A stretch of 64,000 bases of DNA from Ruegeria sp. Ofav3-42. Lineage in GTDB: Bacteria > Pseudomonadota > Alphaproteobacteria > Rhodobacterales > Rhodobacteraceae. Below are positions 27,397 to 35,310 of this stretch, one piece after another. The stretch spans positions 1-64,000 of the forward strand of contig NZ_JAKRGB010000005.1 in NCBI RefSeq assembly GCF_022347725.1, given 5' to 3'. The stretch's first letter is position 1. Every line of letters begins with the position of its first letter. The notes beneath the pieces are model-generated. The model had not been told where the DNA came from, ran no database searches, and was given only the letters and a program-made list of their open reading frames with translations. The translations under genes and the position numbers were made by a program.

Positions 27397-28800
27397 TTAT
27401 GATGTCGGTGCGGGAAGCGTGCCGGGTGCTGGCGGTGTCTGCTGTCCGGTATTGGCGCCGTCGCTTCCGGTCTGTGGCGCCTGTCGGGCAGAGGGCAGAA
27501 CGTTGGGATCAACCGGGGTCGAATTGCCTTGAATCGCCGCAATCATGCCCGGCGTTGCCATCTTCTCAAGCGGCAGGTAGTCGGATTTGAAGTTGACCGA
27601 AACGTTGCCTGCCAATTGCACCTTTGTCTGGATCTGGCTTTCTGAGCCGCTCATCGCGCTGGCCTTGGCAGTGATGATAGGCTTGTTTTTGTACTTGTAC
27701 TCTCCCTTGGAATAATAGCTGGCGTCGTATTGCGCGCCTTTGGAACGGCGGCGCCGTCCGCGGCCGGAACTGCTGCCGCCTTCGTAACTCACGTCGCGCT
27801 CGCTTTCGAAACTGCCTTCGCCTGACCGCGCCATCTGCACGTTGCCTTCGGCATCGCGAGCGTGATCCATCGCCACTGCGCTGCGTCTGGTGCTTTGTGT
27901 GTCGATGGATCTGAAGTCATACATGATCTTGGCGGAAATCCGTCCGTCCGTTACGACAATCCGATTGATGCCCATCAATATGAGCGAAGCCATCATTTGC
28001 TGGCGTTGTTTCGCCAATTGCAGTCTTGCGTTGTGCACCAGTGCTTTTTCGACCTGTTCGTCGCTCAGATCCAGCGACTTCAACTCGCCATTTTCGAAAG
28101 TAATCGAGTTGTTGACCCGTCGCAGGGCGTCACTCTCGTCTACGCCATTGCGGAGCTTCAGCTTGGGCGATGCCTTTTCGTCTCCGAAGCCACCCCAATC
28201 GTCCATTCCTATCTCGAACAGATCAGGAAACTTGTCGACCAAGTGATCGCGCCCCTGATTTTCCGAGACGTTTTCATCCATGAAGCTATCCAAGCTTTTT
28301 GAAACGGATGCGATCAACTCACCGTATTGGTCCATCTGTTCCATTGATGACGTCACGATCGATTGGAAAACGCCCTGAATCAATCCTCCGACAAATTCCG
28401 GAAAATCAACCTCGTCCATCAACAGGCCTGCAACAGCGGCTCCTTCGCGCGCTGCCTCGGCCTTGAACGGTTCATCTTGGATTGCATTGACTGCTTCCAT
28501 GCGCTCCGTGAACGTGGATTCAGGGGCCGACAAGTTTTGATTGTCACCATCAGCCAGGGGCTGCGCCGTTGTTCCAAACCCTCCCGGGATCTTTCTGCCA
28601 TCAACCCCCATTGGCCGAGCAAGAAAGTCAGCCACTTTGACCATGTTTTTTGCAAATTGCATTTGCTCACCAGCTTCCAGCGCCTGGAACGCCTCGGACT
28701 TCGCCAACAGCTCCTGAACCGCCTGACGTACGCTACGGTCCGGTGGAGGAGTTTCTGTGCCGGCTGCGGCAGCAGGTGGGGCCTTAGTATTGCTAAACAT
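27397..28800 (-). CDS. Unknown protein, family A paralogue 3
   Basis: The protein has 467 residues, with an AAGGAG site before the ATG. Its blocks are VDFPEFVGGLIQGVFQSI (near 130), LILMGINRIVVTDGRISAK (near 275), and VSVNFKSDYLPLEKMATPG (near 405), followed by IAAIQGNSTPVDPN. A Ser/Gly/Arg-rich insertion (near 340) ending in a basic RGRRRRSKG patch is unique to this member. The near-identity of block 3 with paralogue 2 contrasts with variable middle regions, suggesting a conserved interaction surface with diversified loops. Function unknown. Confidence 0.75.
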   Translation of the reverse strand: MFSNTKAPPAAAAGTETPPPDRSVRQAVQELLAKSEAFQALEAGEQMQFAKNMVKVADFLARPMGVDGRKIPGGFGTTAQPLADGDNQNLSAPESTFTERMEAVNAIQDEPFKAEAAREGAAVAGLLMDEVDFPEFVGGLIQGVFQSIVTSSMEQMDQYGELIASVSKSLDSFMDENVSENQGRDHLVDKFPDLFEIGMDDWGGFGDEKASPKLKLRNGVDESDALRRVNNSITFENGELKSLDLSDEQVEKALVHNARLQLAKQRQQMMASLILMGINRIVVTDGRISAKIMYDFRSIDTQSTRRSAVAMDHARDAEGNVQMARSGEGSFESERDVSYEGGSSSGRGRRRRSKGAQYDASYYSKGEYKYKNKPIITAKASAMSGSESQIQTKVQLAGNVSVNFKSDYLPLEKMATPGMIAAIQGNSTPVDPNVLPSARQAPQTGSDGANTGQQTPPAPGTLPAPTS

Positions 28801-28817
28801 AACGCGCGCTCCTTGGT

Positions 28818-29849
28818 TCAGGCGGCGGATTGCTCGGCCGTCGTAAGTTCAAATTCGGCTGGACGGAGATAAAGGCTCACCCGCGGCGGGCTGGACCGGT
28901 TGGTGCGCAGGGAAATGATCGAGAACCGGCCGGGCCAATAGTCATCTTCGGGCGTCAATGCGCCCATCCAGCGTTCCAGCGCCCGCAATGCCCGGGGCCG
29001 TTCGTTCAGCCCCATGGTCAGCAAGCTGAGGAAGCTCGGCGGCACATCGTCAATGGCACTCAGCAGCACATAGATTTCGAAGTCCGGGCCATGCGGGCCG
29101 TGACCAAACGCCATCAATGCGCTGTGCGCGGGCAGCTCAAATTGTCCGCCCAGCACCAACCCCAGCGTCTGCATGATGCCGCCAAGGCGATGACCCAGGC
29201 CAAGTACATCCAGCGTAGGTTGCAGATCGGCCAGCTTGATGGGGGCGGTGCATGCAAAGGTCAGCTTCTGCTCGCCCGCGTCGCGCCGGGCCGCAATAGT
29301 GGTGAAAAGGGGCGTCAGACCCGGAATGCCCTGCATCGCGGTCATCACTACCCGCACGAGTTCGGTCGGTAACCCCTCAATCGCGCCGCGCCCCTCGGGC
29401 GTTTCGTAGTAGACTTTGGATGTGTGCAAGCCGTTGCGGTCATGGGCGGTGCCAAAAAAGGCGCCGTAATTCAGGGCCGTATTGTGTTGAAAGCCCCGAT
29501 GCGGTTCCGATATCCGGTCGAACCACCGCACGGCTTCGCGCCCGGCGAGCCCGTCTACGAAATGCCGCATGGTAGAGGTTACTTCATCACGGCGATCCAC
29601 TCCGGGAGCGTCCGGCGGCAAAGGTTGCAAGGTTACCCGCATCGTATCCGGCTGATCTTCGGAAAAGGATGGTTCAACCGGCAACGCCATCGGCATCAGC
29701 ATATTTCGGGCGTAAAATGCGGGATCTTCCCGGGTGAAGGTTTTACGGATCAACGGGTCCAAATCTCCTGCCGGATCCGCCGTGTGCAGGTGATTGGCCC
29801 ATCGCGACAACTCACGCGTGACCTGTTTGGCCAGGGGTTGCGTAAACAT
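28818..29849 (-). CDS. Unknown protein, possibly ABBA-fold (prenyltransferase-like)
   Basis: The protein has 343 residues and a strong GGAGGA ribosome site. No family is recognised with certainty. Regularly spaced beta-strand segments ending in charged or aromatic residues (SKVYYETPEG, EQKLTFACTAP, DFEIYVLLSAI, RVSLYLRPAEF), alternating with helical stretches, recall ABBA-fold aromatic or peptide prenyltransferases, in which such strands line a barrel. That similarity is one of pattern only. If correct it would modify a small molecule or peptide, but no precursor peptide was seen nearby. Treat as hypothetical. Confidence 0.65.
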   Translation of the reverse strand: MFTQPLAKQVTRELSRWANHLHTADPAGDLDPLIRKTFTREDPAFYARNMLMPMALPVEPSFSEDQPDTMRVTLQPLPPDAPGVDRRDEVTSTMRHFVDGLAGREAVRWFDRISEPHRGFQHNTALNYGAFFGTAHDRNGLHTSKVYYETPEGRGAIEGLPTELVRVVMTAMQGIPGLTPLFTTIAARRDAGEQKLTFACTAPIKLADLQPTLDVLGLGHRLGGIMQTLGLVLGGQFELPAHSALMAFGHGPHGPDFEIYVLLSAIDDVPPSFLSLLTMGLNERPRALRALERWMGALTPEDDYWPGRFSIISLRTNRSSPPRVSLYLRPAEFELTTAEQSAA

Positions 29850-29875
29850 GACACTTCCTCCTTATGCGCAAAGCC

Positions 29876-31627
29876 CTATTGACGGTTGAGACCCACACCC
29901 AGATCGCCGATATCGCCCAGCATGTCCTGAACCACCGACGGCATCTGTATCGGCCGCGAGGTTTGCTCGGGCGCTTCGCGCATTGCTGCATATTCTTGCG
30001 TGCGTGTGTCGGGGATGCCGCTTTCCGATAGCCAAAGCTCGCAGGCATTGACGAAATCGAAATCGTTGGGATGGGTTATGGCCTTCTGTCCCGGTGGATA
30101 GGGGGACGGATTGCGCACCTCGCCCATATCAAGCAACTGACCTGTTGAGGACATGATGTGGCGGGCATTGTTCGCCAGCCATGCGGTGATAATGGTGCCG
30201 CAGGTCGCAAGGGTCTGATATTTCAGGGTGTTCTTTGGTCCTCCCGGCAGATGCAGGGTGTTGATTTGATCGACTACCTGCCACATGTCGCGCGCTGCGA
30301 AATTGGCCTTGATTTCGGGATGTCCCAGAACATCGATCACGAAGTTCAGCTGCTTTTGCAGCTCGCCCGCCGCGTAATACGCCATGCCATAGCCGTGCAA
30401 CGACAAGTTGGCAGCCAGATCCCGGCAGGATTTGCGGGCACGTTGCTGGAAGATATAGGACGGGTTTTCCGCATCGCGATGCATGTTGATCAGCTTTGAG
30501 ATGTTCGAGCACATATGCATCATCAACGGCTGGAAATCTGAATTCCGCCGCGTGCCCGGCTCGCCACCGGGAACACCGATGGTTTGCGCGCAGAATGTTC
30601 GCCGCTCCAGATCGGACAACCGGTTGGGCGCATCGCGCCAATAGTTGAACAGCCATTGGCCTACATCCGAGGATCCAAGCACCAGATCGCCGCGCTGACT
30701 TGACTCGACGATGTAATCCAGAGATTGCAGTGCCCGAATTTCGTCGAACATGGCCGCCACGATCATCACGCCCATCAAACGGATATTGTCGGGCATCAGG
30801 TTGTATCGTTCGACAGATTCCAGATCGGGCGGGTTGATACCGTTATCCCGTGTAATGACCCGGGTGTAGGGACCCGTCTCATCAATATGCTGGAAGCGGT
30901 TCAGCGCTTCGTTGACGCGCCGACGCAGCTGAATTTCGTCTGCTGTAATCCCGCGCCGACGCATATCGCGCAACACTTTGGCAAGATCGGTCGTCAGTAC
31001 GACGGGAGACTTGCCGCCAGCTCCATCCGAGTCTCCTTCTTCTGCCAGGATCGGCAGTACAAGCCGTGCCAGATCTTCCATTCCTTTGGCTTCGCCCAAA
31101 GCGGAATAGTAGGCTTGAGAAAGCGCGTTCCAGCGGCTGTCAGAACGGTCAGGCAGAATGGAAAAACCTGCTACCGTAGGTTGGGATGCGACGTAGACGG
31201 GCGGTGCCTGCACTGCGTCGATGGACATCAGCCCGTAGGTCAACGCAGCAAGCACAATGTCATCATCCTTTGGAGCTGTGACCTTGCTGAGCTTTTTGGA
31301 CTTCGCGCTGCTGTCCGGCGTCAGTTGATAAAATACCAGCTGCCCATCGTCATGGCTGACAAGGATTGCCTTGTCGTCGCAATCTTCGTCAAGCGACAGG
31401 TAACGCTGTGCCACAAACAGGCCGTCTGTCAGCTCGCTGGGGTTGCTGCACGTCTGGACGGTGTGCAGGACCTTGTTGATCCGGTCCAGCTCGTCCCGTT
31501 CGGTCTGCGAAAGCGGCAGATTGTCTGCCACCTTCTTGTCCAATTGCGCCTTGCGGTTTCGTAAGGTGCGATTTTCCTTTTCCTCCCGCAATGCAATATC
31601 GCGGAAACGGATTTTATGAAGGGCCAT
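29876..31627 (-). CDS. Unknown protein, family B paralogue 2 (large)
   Basis: The start ATG 31627 has an AAGGAG site seven bases away and gives 583 residues; a start 18 codons upstream lacks one. The N-terminus is a charged helical segment (ALREEKENRTLRNRKAQLDK, likely coiled coil). The C-terminal third matches the 345-residue family B product (NFAARDMWQVVDQI, TAWLANNARHIM). The middle is unique and mixed alpha/beta. There is no signal peptide or known catalytic motif. It may be a scaffold; this is inference only. Confidence 0.72.
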   Translation of the reverse strand: MALHKIRFRDIALREEKENRTLRNRKAQLDKKVADNLPLSQTERDELDRINKVLHTVQTCSNPSELTDGLFVAQRYLSLDEDCDDKAILVSHDDGQLVFYQLTPDSSAKSKKLSKVTAPKDDDIVLAALTYGLMSIDAVQAPPVYVASQPTVAGFSILPDRSDSRWNALSQAYYSALGEAKGMEDLARLVLPILAEEGDSDGAGGKSPVVLTTDLAKVLRDMRRRGITADEIQLRRRVNEALNRFQHIDETGPYTRVITRDNGINPPDLESVERYNLMPDNIRLMGVMIVAAMFDEIRALQSLDYIVESSQRGDLVLGSSDVGQWLFNYWRDAPNRLSDLERRTFCAQTIGVPGGEPGTRRNSDFQPLMMHMCSNISKLINMHRDAENPSYIFQQRARKSCRDLAANLSLHGYGMAYYAAGELQKQLNFVIDVLGHPEIKANFAARDMWQVVDQINTLHLPGGPKNTLKYQTLATCGTIITAWLANNARHIMSSTGQLLDMGEVRNPSPYPPGQKAITHPNDFDFVNACELWLSESGIPDTRTQEYAAMREAPEQTSRPIQMPSVVQDMLGDIGDLGVGLNRQ

Positions 31628-31683
31628 GTCAAGTCTCCTTGATTGTGCTCGATGGCGGGATGGAGCCGTTGGTGCGGGCAATT

Positions 31684-33132
31684 TTACTGCACATGCTGCC
31701 CTCCCATCGGTCCGGGTGATTGAACGATCATCTCGTCCAGGGTTGTCAGCGCGGCTGCGGCATCAAGAATGCCCACACCTGCGCCGGAATGTCGGGTCCC
31801 GTGCGGGAACGGCCGGGCAGAGCGTGTCAGGATTTGACGCATCTCGGGACCGGTCACAGACCGGGACATGCGGGAGGCGCGCGAAACACACAGCGCCGCG
31901 GCCGCCGCCACAAAAGGCGCGGCAAAGCTGGTGCCGGTGGCATATTGGTAGCTGCCAAGCGATGTTGTCAGGATACGCGCGCCCGGAGCCGATATTGCGA
32001 CGTGGTCCCCTTTCGTGGAAAACGAGGCAGGTTGACCCGCAGCATCAACCGCGCCTACCGCTATCACCTCGGGATGGGCTGCGGGCCAGTACCGTTCGTG
32101 GGCCCCGGAATTGCCCGATGCTGCGATCAGGATGCAGCCGCGCTCGGCAGCGTAGCGTATCGTGTCGGCATGTGGGCGCGGGCTTGACGGTGTCAGCGCC
32201 TCGTCGCTGGTGCCAAAGCTCAGGTTCAAAACCTTTGCGCCCTGGTTCACAGCTAGGGTAATCGCCAGATCCAGATCGGATAGTGCCCCAAGGCCGACCG
32301 GCAACACCTTGTCGGGCAGTTTTGCCGCCCCCAGGGCCCGCATCGGCAACACTTGGCAGGCCCCTGCAAGGCCTGGCGGCATATGCACTCCTTTGGCGGC
32401 CATGATGCCCGCGCAACCCATGCCGTGACCCACGAAATCATCGTAAGGATTGGGGTCATTTTCAGTGTAATCGCCCAACAGGCGCACGCCCGGAGCCACG
32501 TCGGTCTGTTGCAGGTTCACTGTATCGTACCCGTCGTCGCGCAACTGCCCCTTCACTTCCGGGTGACCATGGGCGATGCCACTGTCAATCAAGCCGATCG
32601 ATACCGTTGGTTGTCCGGGCTCATGTGCCAGCGCTTCGGGCAGTCCTACCAGATGTCGAGGGGCCCAGGCATCGAGATCATCGGTGAGCAACGGGCGTTC
32701 CAGCCCCGGCTCTTTGTCCAGTGTCTGCGTGATCAGGTAGTTTGGGCTGACCCATTCCACGATGGAAATCTGTCGCAACCGGTCACAGATCTGCGCAATC
32801 GGTGCGCCGCGCGGCACTTTTATGAAAAAGGACCGCGCCACACCGGTGACCTGTTCGACATCGTCATAGCCGTTATGCCGATGACCCCTGCGCCGCTGGT
32901 TTCGAGCGGCACAATGCAGATGCGCCGCCCGCATCGCGCCCGCGTGGCACCGCATAATCCGGTCGATGGGCCCGCCATCCAGAGAATGGGCTGGATCGTG
33001 GCAGCATTCGTGGACGTCCAGCGCCGCCGGGACATGTTCCGGTGCTTCACCCAGTCGCAGTTTGATTAACAGACTTGTAGGTGTTGAATACACCCGGTCA
33101 CTAGGGTCAGCCCATGGTATCAAAAGGTTCAT
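31684..33132 (-). CDS. Subtilisin-like serine peptidase (S8) with propeptide-like N-terminus
   Basis: The protein has 482 residues. The catalytic triad is visible: Asp in SIGLIDSGIAHGHPE (near 185), His in DFVGHGMGCAGIMAA (near 240) and Ser in ATGTSFAAPFVAAAAAL (near 410); the oxyanion Asn lies in LIAASGNSGAH (near 335). Before the catalytic domain a segment resembles an inhibitor I9-type prodomain (FFIKVPRGAPIAQICDRL, then IVEWVSPNYL). There is no signal peptide or membrane anchor, so it probably acts in the cytoplasm or leaves by an unusual route. Its start overlaps the previous stop by four bases, within the sigma-54 operon. Likely role: maturation of an operon product. Confidence 0.9.
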   Translation of the reverse strand: MNLLIPWADPSDRVYSTPTSLLIKLRLGEAPEHVPAALDVHECCHDPAHSLDGGPIDRIMRCHAGAMRAAHLHCAARNQRRRGHRHNGYDDVEQVTGVARSFFIKVPRGAPIAQICDRLRQISIVEWVSPNYLITQTLDKEPGLERPLLTDDLDAWAPRHLVGLPEALAHEPGQPTVSIGLIDSGIAHGHPEVKGQLRDDGYDTVNLQQTDVAPGVRLLGDYTENDPNPYDDFVGHGMGCAGIMAAKGVHMPPGLAGACQVLPMRALGAAKLPDKVLPVGLGALSDLDLAITLAVNQGAKVLNLSFGTSDEALTPSSPRPHADTIRYAAERGCILIAASGNSGAHERYWPAAHPEVIAVGAVDAAGQPASFSTKGDHVAISAPGARILTTSLGSYQYATGTSFAAPFVAAAAALCVSRASRMSRSVTGPEMRQILTRSARPFPHGTRHSGAGVGILDAAAALTTLDEMIVQSPGPMGGQHVQ

Positions 33133-33965
33133 GATGTCGCCTCCGGTACAGGAGGGAAGACTCCGTTGGCCGACGCTTCAGATGGGGGCTCATCCCCAGC
33201 CACAGGCGTGGCATTGGCGAAGGCCGCCAAGTCGAAACTCATCGTGGTGGACAGATCCGGCGCTGCCGCCACGTGGATCTGACCCGCCCATTGATCCTGC
33301 TCGGGCGCCAGCAATATCTCATTAGGAGTGGCTTTGAGGATGGGCGCCGGTCGTCCGTCAATACGGACCGACGGCGTCTGACCTTCTTCGGTCAGATTGC
33401 GGCCACGAAGCTTCAGGATCCGGCGCAGCCGACCGGGCGTATCAGGTGCGCGGTCCACGGGTACGATATCCTCGACCATCGGGGCCGCTGCCCGTCGCAA
33501 TGCCTTGCGCAATCGGTCGACCGGCAGGTTAGTCACCCGCCCAATCTCGCTGCCCTCACCTGCGCGCTCCAGTTCACGTAGTTTACCTACTGTGCGAACG
33601 CCCACCCATTCCAGCTTGCGCCGCTCTTCTTCGGTCAACTCATCTTCCAAACTGTCAAGCGTCTGATCCTGTGGGTCGGTCGACAGGGCGGCTGCGTTTT
33701 CTTCGATCATTGGACGGGTGATGGCGGTGAAGACAATGTGAAACACGCTCGCTTGGGATTCGTCTGCCGCGGCGGGGCGAATACGTATTTCGCCCGCCGT
33801 GAATTCAACATGCGCCCGCAGATCGAGATTGATGTCCTTGATCGCAAAGGTCATCGGCAAGTTCAGATTGCGGGCCTTAACCGCCATGGCCGACTGCGCC
33901 TTGTCAAGCTGGCTCTGCACCGCTTGAATGAAGTTCTCAAGGGGAAGAGTGGCGGGGGCATTCAT
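33129..33965 (-). CDS. Unknown protein with trypco2-like N-terminus, helical module and IPT-like C-terminus
   Basis: The protein has 278 residues. Residues 1-90 (LENFIQAVQSQLDKAQ, then TFAIKDINLDLRAHVEF and VFHIVFTAITRP) resemble the trypsin-co-occurring domain 2 pattern seen next to peptidases in bacterial conflict loci. Residues 115-165 form a helix-hairpin-like unit (WVGVRTVGKLRELERAG, then VDRLRKALRRAA). Residues 175-245 look like an IPT/TIG beta-sandwich (ILKLRGRNLTEEGQTPSVRI). None of these assignments is certain. Translational coupling (ATGA) to the subtilase gene downstream supports a functional link with that peptidase. Confidence 0.65.
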   Translation of the reverse strand: MNAPATLPLENFIQAVQSQLDKAQSAMAVKARNLNLPMTFAIKDINLDLRAHVEFTAGEIRIRPAAADESQASVFHIVFTAITRPMIEENAAALSTDPQDQTLDSLEDELTEEERRKLEWVGVRTVGKLRELERAGEGSEIGRVTNLPVDRLRKALRRAAAPMVEDIVPVDRAPDTPGRLRRILKLRGRNLTEEGQTPSVRIDGRPAPILKATPNEILLAPEQDQWAGQIHVAAAPDLSTTMSFDLAAFANATPVAGDEPPSEASANGVFPPVPEATS

Positions 33966-34213
33966 GATGGCGCCTCCCCTAATGTGATCGTCAGGTGCGA
34001 CGGTTCCGGGTCGAACGCCGTGCGTCGACGGAACAAGGGCAGATCACCCAAGAACGCCCCGTCCTCGGGCGCTATCGAGATATCAATCGGGATCGAAATG
34101 TTCAGCGACGTAACCCGCACGGGCGTGCACGCTTCGTCGGGCTTCATTTGCACTATGACGCCATCCGCGAGATCGGCAATGGTATCGCCCAAGGGACGTA
34201 AATGGCGCATCAT
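33962..34213 (-). CDS. Small unknown protein (83 residues)
   Basis: This short gene is coupled at both ends by ATGA overlaps, which supports it as real. It is predicted to be mostly beta (RVTSLNISIPIDISI, then SHLTITLGE). The strand pattern distantly recalls small trypsin-co-occurring-type domains and the N-terminal part of the 278-residue neighbour, but nothing firm can be said. It may be a subunit paired with that neighbour. Confidence 0.6.
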   Translation of the reverse strand: MMRHLRPLGDTIADLADGVIVQMKPDEACTPVRVTSLNISIPIDISIAPEDGAFLGDLPLFRRRTAFDPEPSHLTITLGEAPS

Positions 34214-35298
34214 CCGGTCCCCCCTTGCGGATTCGGGGCGGGCGGCAGACCGGTCGGGGGCTCAGCTGGGCCGACAGATTGTTGTGGCGCGGGTTGCTGT
34301 TGCGCGGTCGGTTTCTGCGCACGCGCGATCGCCGCGCGGTTGCGTGAATGCCGTTCAAGGATTGCCATCTCAGCCTGATCCATGAACCGGTCCAGCGGCA
34401 GCGTTTCCGAAGCGAAATTGATTTTCACATCACCATAAAGCCGTGCCTCCAACTCACTGTCGGACTGGGCATTGACATCAATGGTCGACACTTTGGTAAC
34501 CGCCGCGCCCCGGCGCGCGCCACGTCTACCCCATTCGGTCTGACCGGTTGACGGATCGTTGGATGTTGCAAAATCCAGCGCAACATTGTCCGAGGCCGCT
34601 GCGCGGAACCGAAGTCGCGCGCCAATTGTCCCGTCCCTCACCACCACTCGGTTCATGCCGGTCAGAACCATGGTGGCCAGCGTGGACAGGCGTTGTTGTG
34701 CGACCCGTTCCCGCGCCGCCGGCAGCAGAGTCTCCTCCAGAAACTCGCCCGACAATTCGTTGCCTTCCAACCCGAAATCCGCCAGCCAAGAAGGTGGTTC
34801 GGAAAACTCCTCCTCATCTGTTGCACGTGGGGTCAACTGGTATTCCGCGCCGGTATTCACGACGTCGACATCGCTTGGGTATTGCTCGGCCAGCCAGTCG
34901 CGGGCCTGATTGCGTGTCACGTTTTCCCGGGCGAACTGATCAAGGGGTTTGGCCACCGCTGCGATCAGATCGGAATATGCCTCCATTTGCCGAATGGCAC
35001 TGTCGGTAATCCCGTTGAAGGTGCCATCCACCAAAGATGCCACAAATGATGGAAAGTCGATTTCATCAAGCAGCGCTCCCGCGCGGCGACCAAGTGCATC
35101 TGTCGCCTTTTCGCGCGGAGGCCGCGGTTGGGCCTGCTGCTGATCACCGAAGGAAGGCATGCCCGCTTGTGGTTGACTCGGATGCGGTGGGATCGGGTTG
35201 CCGAAGATATCACGCTCCAGGGGTGCCGCAATCGCCCCCGCCGCTGCTAATGGCGCAGCGGGCGGTGGCGGAAGGCCCTGATGATATTTGCGGGTCAC
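34210..35298 (-). CDS. Unknown protein, family A paralogue 4
   Basis: The protein has 362 residues with a GTG start and an AGGGAG site. The Pro/Gln-rich N-terminus (about 75 residues) is followed by the family blocks: IDFPSFVASLVDGTFNGI (near 95), ATMVLTGMNRVVVRDG (near 205) and INFASETLPLDRFMDQAEM (near 300). A Pro/Gln-rich tail ends it (PQQSVGPAEPPTGLPPAP). Block 3 is more diverged than in paralogues 2 and 3. It is the first family A gene in the operon, directly after the giant peptidase gene, and could be a substrate or partner of it. Confidence 0.75.
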   Translation of the reverse strand: MTRKYHQGLPPPPAAPLAAAGAIAAPLERDIFGNPIPPHPSQPQAGMPSFGDQQQAQPRPPREKATDALGRRAGALLDEIDFPSFVASLVDGTFNGITDSAIRQMEAYSDLIAAVAKPLDQFARENVTRNQARDWLAEQYPSDVDVVNTGAEYQLTPRATDEEEFSEPPSWLADFGLEGNELSGEFLEETLLPAARERVAQQRLSTLATMVLTGMNRVVVRDGTIGARLRFRAAASDNVALDFATSNDPSTGQTEWGRRGARRGAAVTKVSTIDVNAQSDSELEARLYGDVKINFASETLPLDRFMDQAEMAILERHSRNRAAIARAQKPTAQQQPAPQQSVGPAEPPTGLPPAPNPQGGTG

Positions 35299-35310
35299 GT
35301 GCGCGGCTCC

